A stretch of DNA of 43,772 nucleotides from positions 1-43,772 of the forward strand of contig JAFQHO010000056.1 of assembly GCA_017397925.1 (NCBI GenBank), given 5' to 3'. The notes below the pieces were generated by a model, which saw only the letters and a program-made list of their open reading frames with translations, was not told the origin of the DNA and ran no database searches. The position numbers and the translations under genes are program-made. Shown here piece after piece: positions 1-7,517 of the stretch (position 1 is its first letter; the number at the start of each line of letters is the position of its first letter). This stretch comes from Ruminococcus sp. (GTDB lineage: Bacteria; Bacillota; Clostridia; Oscillospirales; Ruminococcaceae).

Positions 1-4
1 ACAA

Positions 5-135
5 CCTACGGGGCAAAAGGGAGGGAAAAACAAAACTGGCACAAAAGTCGGCATTTCCCTCCCTTTTTCCCCTACGGTTTTCCTCTCTGGACTCTCCTTT
101 CCCTTTCCCCTTTTTCCCTCCCTTTGCCGACTTTT
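5..135. repeat. Nested inverted repeat with a polypyrimidine tract
   Basis: The left edge holds two nested inverted repeats. Positions 5-28 (CC, GGGG, then AAAAGGGAGGGAAA) pair with 54-77 (TTTCCCTCCCTTTTTCCCC and so on) with a few mismatches. Inside and beyond this, AAAAGTCGGC at 43-52 pairs perfectly with GCCGACTTTT at 126-135. From 54 to 125 the plus strand is almost all C and T. It could be the 3' hairpin of a gene to the left, a degenerate repeat, or a triplex-forming tract. No coding potential was seen. The rest up to 459 holds a short hairpin near 155-179 (TGAAAA/TTTTCA) and the promoter at 378-406. Confidence 0.6.
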
Positions 136-377
136 GAACTCGGGGATTGTTACATATGAAAAAGGCAAGTCTTTTCATACGGTTCAGGCGGTCTTTTCAA
201 AAGTTTTTAATTAAATTCCTCTATCATACACATTTATAGAAAAATTGTCTTTATTAAACATAAAATTTTAAATGTTACAACGTACTACAAAGGAGATAAC
301 GATATATCGTAAATTACGCATTAACAGGAAATATGTCGGTATATTGGTATATTATTCTGTATGCCCTTTCTTTTTCC

Positions 378-406
378 TTGACAAAAAGCTGAAATTTTGC
401 TATAAT
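378..406 (+). promoter_or_regulatory. Sigma-A promoter of the solute-binding/permease locus
   Basis: A perfect -35 TTGACA (378-383) and a perfect -10 TATAAT (401-406) are separated by 17 bp. They lie about 50 bp upstream of the TTG start at 460, which is preceded by GGGAGG at 445-450. This is the strongest consensus promoter in the window and probably drives the first locus. Confidence 0.85.
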
Positions 407-459
407 TATATGGAAAGTATTATGCAGTTTGCTGTTTTTATTTTGGGAGGTGTGAGAAG

Positions 460-3390
460 TTGAAACTTAATAAATTTTGTAGAAAAATAATGTCGGCAGC
501 TCTTTCCTGCCTTGTTTTTAACGCTCCGCTGACAGCTCGCGGAGAATTTCTCACCGATGAAACATCAACTGACTATATCACCCAAAACAGCGATTATTAC
601 ACCTTTGAGCCTGTGAATACGGCTATTCCTTCATACAGCGATTACTACGATATGTATGCTGAGGAAAAACGCCCTGAATTTGATATACTCATCAACGGGA
701 CCGGGTTTTCTTCAACCGGAAACGGCAGCTTCTCAACGGGCAGCTATACCACAGGCGGTATTTCCCGTGATAACACTCTTATGTGGGAAAGCAGCGGCGG
801 AAATGCCGCCTGCACTATAGATGTTCCCCAAACAGGACTGTATGCCCTTGAAATAAGCTATGCGCCGCTGATTTCCAACAGCAGCCGTATTGAGCTTTCT
901 TTGAAAATTGACGGTGAACTCCCCTTTGATTCGGCTTCACGGCTTACTCTTAACAGGGTATGGGTCAATGAAACGGATATAAAAAAGGATTCAAGAGGAA
1001 ATGAAATACGTCCTGCTCAAATTCAGCAGTCAATATGGCAGAAAGCCGTCATAAGCGACCCCGACGGACTTTTCTCTCAGCCCCTTTTGTTCTATCTGGA
1101 AAAAGGCAGCCACGAAATAAGCTTCACCTCGGAACGGGCGGAATTTGTCATTGATTATCTCAGATTTTTCACTCCCGATGAACTGCCCTCCTATGAGGAA
1201 TATAAAAGCTCTGTAAATGCCTCAGGCAGCGATAATACGCGGCTTATACGCATTGAGGGTGAAGACGCTCTCTATAAATCGGACGCTTCTCTTTCGCCTG
1301 CTTCGGATAATACAAGCTATAATACCTCACCCTCTGACCCTGTAAAGCTACTGTGCAATACTATCGGCAAGGACAGCTGGAAAAAGGCTATGCAGACCGT
1401 CACCTGGGAGATTTCAGAGAAAGAAATCGGCAGCGGCGGCTGGTTCAGGCTTGGTATAAAGGCAAGACAAAATCAGATGCGCGGATTTTTCTCCAACAGA
1501 CGTATATACATCGACGGGGAAGTTCCCTGCAAGGAGCTGGACTGCGTTGAATTCTTCTATGATACAGACTGGAATGTTACAACTCCTCGGACGGAAAACG
1601 GCGAAGATGTATACGTATACCTTGAAGGCGGACAGGCTCACACCATTACTATGGAGTGCGTTACAGGTGAAATCGGTGACTCTCTCCGCCGCCTTGAAAA
1701 TGCCGTTGATGAGCTTAACGAATGCTACAGAAAAATCATTATGATTACGGGTCCTTCACCCGATAAATATACGGATTACTACGTTCACGAGAAAATCGAC
1801 GGACTTATCGTGGATTTTGTGCGTATTTCCACCGAATTCAAAGCCGTACAGGCTGATATTGAGGCTCTTTCCGGTACATCCGGCTCGGAGGCGGCAATTC
1901 TTGATTCAGCGGCGGTTATACTCGATAAATGTATTGATAAACCGCTTAAAATCACAGACTATCTGTCACAGATAAAGAGCAATATCGGCTCAATTACTGC
2001 CTGGGTACGTGAATACCGCGGTCAGCCCCTTGAACTGGACTATATTGAGCTTGCAGGAAAGGACACGAATTTCACCGATTGCAATGAAAAGCTTGGAAAA
2101 TCCCTGTCTTTCGGTATAAAAAGCTTTTTCGGCTCATTTTTTGAGGATTATACCACCCTTTCCGATGTAAAGGATGAAGAAGCCGTTGAAGTCTGGGTTG
2201 CTCTGGGACGTGACCAGGCTCAGATTATAAAGGAAATGACGGAAAATGAATTCATTCCCGAATACGATATTCCAATTTCCATAAATCTCGTAACAGGGGG
2301 CATTGTAGAAGCCTCCCTTGCCGGAAAAGGCCCTGACGCTGCGCTTTTTCTGGGCGGCGAATTCCCTGTAAATCTGGCTGCCCGTGACCTTCTTGTGGAT
2401 GTGTCACGATTCCCCGATTTCAACAATGTATCGGAGCAATTTCAGGAAAATGCTCTCACTCACTATGAGTACAGCGGCGGCACATACGGTCTGCCTGTCA
2501 GTCAGAGTTTTCCTATGATGTTCTGCCGTACTGATATACTCGCAGAGCTGGGGTATACTTCCCCTCCCGAAACCTGGGCGGAGCTTATTGATATGCTCCC
2601 CGCTATACAGCGGAATTATATGAATGTGGGACTTGTTCTGCCCCCTGCCAATATCTCCCCTGCTACGGAATCAGGGCATACCTTTGCTATGCTTCTGCTG
2701 CAAAAGGGCGAAAATTACTACAATAATACGCTTACAGCGTCAACCTTTGACTCCATTGGGGCTGTTCAGTCCTTTGAGGAATGGACGGATTTCTATACAA
2801 AATACAGCTTTGAACAGAGCTATGACGCTTTTACGCGTTTCCGCACGGGTGAATATCCCATTGTTATACAGAATTATACCTTTGCAAATCAGCTTGAAGC
2901 GGCTGCTCCCGAAATATCGGGATTATGGGAGTTCTTCCCTGTCCCCGGTACGGAACAGGCTGACGGCACTATATCCCACGCGGCAAATTCAAGCGGCTCG
3001 GGTGCGGTTATTTTCAACAGCGCTGAAAATATAAACGGTGCGTGGAAATTTATAAAATGGTTTACATCAGCTGATACTCAGGCTGAATATGCTATGCGTA
3101 CCGAGGGACTTCTCGGAACTCTCGGACGCTTTGACACAGCTAATAAACAGGCGCTTTCACAGCTTTCCTGGTCAGCTAAGGAGCTTGAACGCCTTTACGC
3201 ACAGCAGTCGGAGCTTGTGGAAATACCTGTTCTCCCCTCCTCTTATGCCGTTACAAGAAATATTATGAACGCTTTCAGAGAAACGGTAAATGAGGGTGAA
3301 AATCCCCGTGATACGCTGATTTGGTACAATCGAGATATAAACGGTGAAATTGAGCGTAAGCGGAAAAATCTCGAAAAATATAAGGATTAA
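460..3390 (+). CDS. Extracellular carbohydrate-binding/solute-binding fusion protein
   Basis: This 976-residue exported protein probably captures a carbohydrate and delivers it to the permeases encoded next to it. The start is TTG at 460, set by GGGAGG nine bases upstream. Residues 1 to about 27 form a signal peptide. Two beta-sandwich stretches, about 65-240 and 260-400, resemble CBM6/35-type modules (pattern G-x-Y-x-L-x-I-x-Y and later 'RIYIDGE'). A helical region follows, and from about residue 576 to 940 there is a family 1 solute-binding fold ('GPDAALFLGGEF', 'TYGLPVSQSFPMMFCR', 'ETWAELIDML', 'AAPEISGLWEFFPVPG'). Ordinary binding proteins have 400-550 residues, so this is a roughly double-size fusion. 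No clear lipobox was seen, so how it is anchored is uncertain. The substrate cannot be named. Confidence 0.85.
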   Translation: MKLNKFCRKIMSAALSCLVFNAPLTARGEFLTDETSTDYITQNSDYYTFEPVNTAIPSYSDYYDMYAEEKRPEFDILINGTGFSSTGNGSFSTGSYTTGGISRDNTLMWESSGGNAACTIDVPQTGLYALEISYAPLISNSSRIELSLKIDGELPFDSASRLTLNRVWVNETDIKKDSRGNEIRPAQIQQSIWQKAVISDPDGLFSQPLLFYLEKGSHEISFTSERAEFVIDYLRFFTPDELPSYEEYKSSVNASGSDNTRLIRIEGEDALYKSDASLSPASDNTSYNTSPSDPVKLLCNTIGKDSWKKAMQTVTWEISEKEIGSGGWFRLGIKARQNQMRGFFSNRRIYIDGEVPCKELDCVEFFYDTDWNVTTPRTENGEDVYVYLEGGQAHTITMECVTGEIGDSLRRLENAVDELNECYRKIIMITGPSPDKYTDYYVHEKIDGLIVDFVRISTEFKAVQADIEALSGTSGSEAAILDSAAVILDKCIDKPLKITDYLSQIKSNIGSITAWVREYRGQPLELDYIELAGKDTNFTDCNEKLGKSLSFGIKSFFGSFFEDYTTLSDVKDEEAVEVWVALGRDQAQIIKEMTENEFIPEYDIPISINLVTGGIVEASLAGKGPDAALFLGGEFPVNLAARDLLVDVSRFPDFNNVSEQFQENALTHYEYSGGTYGLPVSQSFPMMFCRTDILAELGYTSPPETWAELIDMLPAIQRNYMNVGLVLPPANISPATESGHTFAMLLLQKGENYYNNTLTASTFDSIGAVQSFEEWTDFYTKYSFEQSYDAFTRFRTGEYPIVIQNYTFANQLEAAAPEISGLWEFFPVPGTEQADGTISHAANSSGSGAVIFNSAENINGAWKFIKWFTSADTQAEYAMRTEGLLGTLGRFDTANKQALSQLSWSAKELERLYAQQSELVEIPVLPSSYAVTRNIMNAFRETVNEGENPRDTLIWYNRDINGEIERKRKNLEKYKD

Positions 3391-3409
3391 TACCTGAAAG
3401 GAGGCAGTT

Positions 3410-4351
3410 ATGGCGAAACTGACAGCAGAAGAAATCGGCAGACGTACTAAAAAAGAAGAACGGGCAGCTATGTGGCGTTCAGTTAAGCAGAATAAAGCCT
3501 GCTATGCTATGATTGCCCCATTTATGATATTTTTTATCATATTTACAGTAATTCCCGTTGTAATGTCCCTGCCTATGGGATTTACGGATTTCAATATGGC
3601 GCAGGCTCCCGAATTTATCGGTCTTTCCAACTATACCGCCCTTTTCCTTTCGGATAAGGTGTTTATACAGTCCATTCGGGTTACGCTGATTTTCGCCCTT
3701 TTTACGGGGCCTGTCAGCTATGTGCTGTGCTTTCTCCTTGCGTGGCTGATAAACAGTCTGCCACCTAAGCTTAAAACTATTTTTACCCTGATATTCTATA
3801 TTCCCTCTATGGCAAGCGTTTACACCGTATGGCAGCTTATTTTCAGCGGTGATATAAACGGCTATCTCAACTCTTTCCTCGTAAATCTGGGCGTTCTCAA
3901 TGCTCCTGTGCAATGGCTGACAGACTCACGGTATGTTCTTGGGGTCAGTATCATTGTTCAGCTTTGGATTTCCCTCGGAGCAGGATTTCTTGCCCTCCGT
4001 GCAGGCTTTCAGAATATTGATAAAACCTTGTATGAAGCAGGAGCAATTGAGGGTATACGGACAAAATGGCAGGAGCTTATATATATCGTTATCCCCTCGA
4101 TGAAGCCTCAGCTGCTCTTTGCGGCGGTTATGCAGATTGTCGGCTCGTTTACGGCAGGTACGGTGGCGCAGAATCTTGTGGGATTTCCAAGTACCGACTA
4201 CAAGGCACATACCATTATGACTCACGCCTACGACTACGGCTGGGTACGCTTTGAAATGGGATATGCCTCAGCGATTTGTATGATTCTCTTTGTGGCGATG
4301 TTTATATGCAACAAGGTAATAAGCAAGGTATTGGGAAGCAATGATGATTAA
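3410..4351 (+). CDS. Carbohydrate ABC permease, MalF/LplB type (pair 1)
   Basis: This is an integral membrane protein of 313 residues with about six transmembrane segments and the binding-protein-dependent permease domain. The cytoplasmic EAA loop, which docks the ATPase, is visible from residue 209 ('EAGAIEG' followed by a W-x-x-x-x-x-I-x-P pattern). AAAGGAGG lies just before ATG 3410. The gene begins 19 bases after the fusion binding protein, so co-transcription is likely. It should form a heterodimer with the product at 4478. Family and fold are clear. The sugar carried is not visible in the sequence. Confidence 0.9.
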   Translation: MAKLTAEEIGRRTKKEERAAMWRSVKQNKACYAMIAPFMIFFIIFTVIPVVMSLPMGFTDFNMAQAPEFIGLSNYTALFLSDKVFIQSIRVTLIFALFTGPVSYVLCFLLAWLINSLPPKLKTIFTLIFYIPSMASVYTVWQLIFSGDINGYLNSFLVNLGVLNAPVQWLTDSRYVLGVSIIVQLWISLGAGFLALRAGFQNIDKTLYEAGAIEGIRTKWQELIYIVIPSMKPQLLFAAVMQIVGSFTAGTVAQNLVGFPSTDYKAHTIMTHAYDYGWVRFEMGYASAICMILFVAMFICNKVISKVLGSNDD

Positions 4352-4477
4352 TTGTCTTATGCTTCGCAAGCCGTTAGCTTTTAGCCATTAGCAGTGGGCG
4401 ATGCCCACATCACTCCAAGACGGATAATATCAACCATATCAAAGCTAAAGGCTCAAATTTATGAAAGAAGGTGAAGT
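4352..4477. repeat. Degenerate GCTAA-type repeat between the two permease genes
   Basis: A 126-bp non-coding gap interrupts an otherwise tightly packed locus. It contains GCCGTTAGCTTTTAGCC (about 4373-4389) followed by a small hairpin, GTGGGCGATGCCCAC (about 4395-4409). Related sequence, partly in the opposite orientation, occurs at 14713-14762 and 16298-16372. It looks like an inserted short interspersed repeat. Whether it weakens transcription into the second permease is unknown. Confidence 0.55.
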
Positions 4478-5350
4478 ATGAAAAGCACAGATAAATTAAA
4501 AGGCACAAGCCGTCAGGCAGGCAGAAAACACGGCGGTACTATAGCTGTATTTATCCTGCTCCTTATTATGGGGCTTTTTATGCTTCTGCCTATCTACCTC
4601 ACTGTTGTTATGTCCCTTAAGCCTGTGGAGGAGCTTTTTGTATTCCCTCCGAAGCTCTATACACTCCGCCCTACTCTTGACAATTTCAGGGATATGTTTG
4701 ACGTGCTGAAAAGCAATCGCGTTCCCTTTTCACGTTATGTTTTCAACTCCGTTGCCGTTACGGTATCCGTTACCGTGTTACAGTGCTTTTTTGCCTCTAT
4801 GGCAGCTTTTGTCCTTGCAAAATGCAAGTTTCCCGGCAGCAAGTTTATCAACAGCATTATTGTTGTTGCCCTGCTCTACCAGAGCAATGTAATCTATATT
4901 ATGCAATATATTGTTATGTCAAAAATGGGGATAATCGACTCTCCCCTTGCGCTGATTTTCCCTGCTGTAGCCTCGCCTATGGGACTTTTCCTTATGCGGC
5001 AGTCGATTTCACAAATTCCCGATTCTATGATTGAAGCCGCAAAGGTTGATGGTGCAGGGCTTTTCCGCATATGCTGGCAGATTGTTATGCCAAATCAGAA
5101 GCCTGCTCTTATGACGCTTATTATATTCGCTTTTCAGGGCGCGTGGAATATACAGGCAGGCTCCGTTGTATTTCAGGAGCAGTATAAAACCCTCCCCACT
5201 GTTGTGACGCAGGCGGCGGCTTCGGGACTTGCCCGTGCAGGCGTTGCTATGGCAGCGGCTGTATTTATGCTTATCCCCCCTGTTATCGTGTTTATCCTTG
5301 CTCAGCGGCAGGTTATCGAAACTATGGCTCATTCGGGCATTAAGGATTGA
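4478..5350 (+). CDS. Carbohydrate ABC permease, MalG/UgpE type (pair 1)
   Basis: This 290-residue membrane protein is the likely partner of the MalF-type permease upstream. The N-terminus is basic, followed by a first membrane helix ('IAVFILLLIMGLFMLLPIYL') and about five more helices. The EAA loop starts at residue 186 ('EAAKVDGAG'), followed by the MalG-family 'PNQKPAL'. The C-terminus 'VIETMAHSGIKD' resembles the usual MalG ending. GAAGGTGA precedes ATG 4478. It is separated from its partner by the 126-bp repeat-containing gap but is followed ten bases later by the NHL gene, so the locus continues downstream. Confidence 0.9.
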   Translation: MKSTDKLKGTSRQAGRKHGGTIAVFILLLIMGLFMLLPIYLTVVMSLKPVEELFVFPPKLYTLRPTLDNFRDMFDVLKSNRVPFSRYVFNSVAVTVSVTVLQCFFASMAAFVLAKCKFPGSKFINSIIVVALLYQSNVIYIMQYIVMSKMGIIDSPLALIFPAVASPMGLFLMRQSISQIPDSMIEAAKVDGAGLFRICWQIVMPNQKPALMTLIIFAFQGAWNIQAGSVVFQEQYKTLPTVVTQAAASGLARAGVAMAAAVFMLIPPVIVFILAQRQVIETMAHSGIKD

Positions 5351-5360
5351 GGTGACGGCT

Positions 5361-6872
5361 ATGAAAAAACTTTTCAAAAGAGCCGTTACAGCTGCTCTCT
5401 CGTTGATTATATGCGGATATACAGCGGTTTTTACCGCATCCGCAAAAGAGCCTTACGATGTGTACAACTACGACCGCTGGGGCGAACCAATCCCCTCGCA
5501 GGCAGGCTATACCGCTGAACGCGCTGTATCTGGGCATGATTTAGGCGTGGGAGCCTTTGATATGCCCTCTGATATATTCTGCGCCTTTGACGGTAATTTC
5601 TATATAACCGACACTGGTAACAGCCGTATTATTGCAGTAAACAGCGATTTTTCCGAAACTGTAAAGGTATATGACAGCTTTACTATGCCCGACGGCACGA
5701 AAACTACGCTGAAAAAACCCTCAGGTATATTCATATCGGCGGAAAATCAGCTTATGTATATAGCCGATACGGATAACTCCCGTGTACTTGTATCTGACCT
5801 TTCGGGCAGCGTTGTAAGAGAGATAACAAAGCCCGATTCTGAAATATACGGCGGGCAGCGTACTTTCAATCCCCAGCGTATTATAGCTGACAAGGCAGGT
5901 AATATCTATGTGGTGCTGAACAATATAACAACAGGTGCGGCTATGTTCTCTCCCGACGGTGAATTTACGGGATTTTACGGTGCAAACCGCGTTCAGCCAA
6001 CTGCTGAAATTATCGGGGACTATGTTTCGGGACTTTTTATGTCTGAGGAAAAGCGTGCAAGACGCACACGAAATGTCCCTTCGGGTATCACAAGCTTTGA
6101 CATTGAGGGAGATTTCATCTATACCTGCACTTCTTCCTCGTCCCAGACTACAGATACAGTAAAAAAGCTCAACTCCGCAGGTAAAAATATATTTGCCAAT
6201 AATGAGGCTGTTTTCGGTGACTACTCCCCTATGTATGATACGTCACAAAACAGGCTGCTTGCCTCAGCTATTGTGGATATTGACATCGCTGAGGACGGCA
6301 ATATAAACTGCCTTGACCTTACTATGGGACGTATTTTCCAGTATGATGAGGACTGCAACCTGCTGTTTATCGCGGGTACAAACGCAAGTCAGGTGGGCGG
6401 CTTCAAGCAAGCGGCTGCTCTTGAATCCTGCGGCGACAGGCTTTATGTCACCGATACAATGAAAAATACTGTAACTATCTTCAAGGAAACGGATTTCGGT
6501 AAAGCTGTACACAAGGCTTCATCTCTCCACAATGACGGTTACTATGAGGAGGCTCTCCTGCCCTGGATGGAGGTGCTGAAATATGACGGTACATACAACC
6601 GCGCTTATCTCGGTGTTGCCGCCGCAAAGCTCCGCTCTGGGGATTACGAAGAAGCTATGAAATACGCTAAGCTTGCAGACGCAGGAAAAATCTACGATAA
6701 AGCCTTTGAGGGCTATCGTATGGAATTTATAAAAAATAATTTTGAGCCGATACTTCTTGCAGTTATTTTCGGCTTGATTGCTATTGCAGGCTGTGTGAAA
6801 ATCCGCAAGGACAAAAAGGCTGCTCTTGCCACTGAAAGGAAAAAGGAGAAAACTGACGAAAAGGAGGGATAA
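5361..6872 (+). CDS. Secreted, membrane-anchored NHL-repeat protein with TPR-like tail
   Basis: The start is placed at ATG 5361, preceded by GAGGTGA; an upstream in-frame extension overlaps the permease gene and is not needed. The 503-residue product has a signal peptide (residues 1-27). Beta-propeller NHL-type repeats follow: 'DIFCAFDGNFYITDTGNSRI', 'GIFISAENQLMYIADTDNSRV', 'RIIADKAGNIYVV', 'CGDRLYVTDTMKNTV'. A TPR-like helical stretch comes next ('YNRAYLGVAAAKLRSGDYEEAMKYAKLA'). It ends in one transmembrane helix and a Lys-rich cytoplasmic tail. The propeller and helices should face outside. NHL propellers bind proteins or polymers. Its role here is inferred as a scaffold or sensor for the neighbouring transporter; no enzyme motif was seen. 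Confidence 0.8.
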   Translation: MKKLFKRAVTAALSLIICGYTAVFTASAKEPYDVYNYDRWGEPIPSQAGYTAERAVSGHDLGVGAFDMPSDIFCAFDGNFYITDTGNSRIIAVNSDFSETVKVYDSFTMPDGTKTTLKKPSGIFISAENQLMYIADTDNSRVLVSDLSGSVVREITKPDSEIYGGQRTFNPQRIIADKAGNIYVVLNNITTGAAMFSPDGEFTGFYGANRVQPTAEIIGDYVSGLFMSEEKRARRTRNVPSGITSFDIEGDFIYTCTSSSSQTTDTVKKLNSAGKNIFANNEAVFGDYSPMYDTSQNRLLASAIVDIDIAEDGNINCLDLTMGRIFQYDEDCNLLFIAGTNASQVGGFKQAAALESCGDRLYVTDTMKNTVTIFKETDFGKAVHKASSLHNDGYYEEALLPWMEVLKYDGTYNRAYLGVAAAKLRSGDYEEAMKYAKLADAGKIYDKAFEGYRMEFIKNNFEPILLAVIFGLIAIAGCVKIRKDKKAALATERKKEKTDEKEG

Positions 6873-6875
6873 CAT

Positions 6876-7505
6876 ATGTGGGATTTAACCCCTGTTCAGT
6901 GGGTAATTCACGCCATAACTCACCCTGTTGAGGGTTTTGAGGATATGCGCTGGAAAAAATCAGGCTCCCTTAAAATAGCCTTTTTTATAGTGTGTATGCT
7001 GTTCCTTGCCAATATCGCTGCTGAACGGCTTTACGGCTTCAATCACTATGTCCCCTATGATAAGATATTCAACGTTGTGCCATATATCGTCAGAAGCTTT
7101 GTATTATTCGGCGCTTGGACGGTGGGCAACTGGGCAGTGTGTACTCTCCTTGACGGCGAGGGCACTATGAAAAATATCTGCATATACAGCGCCTATGCCC
7201 TTGTTCCCTATGTGGCACAAATGTTTATAAATACCCTTCTTTCCCATTTTCTTATACGTGACGAGTCAGTTTTCATTACCATTGTCGCTGTAATCGGCAC
7301 AGGCTGGTCGGCTATACTCCTGTTTTCCGCCATACGGTCGGTGCATCAGTATTCTGCATTAAAGACAGTTTTTGCCATTATCCTTACAATTGCTGCTATG
7401 CTTATAATGCTGTTTCTGCTGATACTCCTGCTGTTTCTCATACAGCAGGTGGTTATATTCTTCTCAACCCTGTTTATGGAAATCTCCTACAGGTTAAAAG
7501 ATTAA
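6876..7505 (+). CDS. YIP1-family multi-pass membrane protein
   Basis: This 209-residue protein has about five hydrophobic segments and a short N-terminus with 'ITHPVEGFEDMRWKKSGSL', which resembles the start of bacterial Yip1-domain proteins. AAGGAGGG precedes ATG 6876, three bases after the NHL gene, and the DUF5696 gene begins 12 bases after it. Bacterial YIP1 proteins have no settled function. In this locus it may hold the NHL and DUF5696 proteins near the permeases, which is inference only. The final 50 residues are extremely hydrophobic (Leu/Ile rich). Confidence 0.75.
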   Translation: MWDLTPVQWVIHAITHPVEGFEDMRWKKSGSLKIAFFIVCMLFLANIAAERLYGFNHYVPYDKIFNVVPYIVRSFVLFGAWTVGNWAVCTLLDGEGTMKNICIYSAYALVPYVAQMFINTLLSHFLIRDESVFITIVAVIGTGWSAILLFSAIRSVHQYSALKTVFAIILTIAAMLIMLFLLILLLFLIQQVVIFFSTLFMEISYRLKD

Positions 7506-7517
7506 AGGAGGCATATT

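Noticed and set aside
272-463. 63-residue reading frame before the first operon
   Set aside because: It has no ribosome-binding site at its start, overlaps the perfect promoter and ends at the start of the binding-protein gene.
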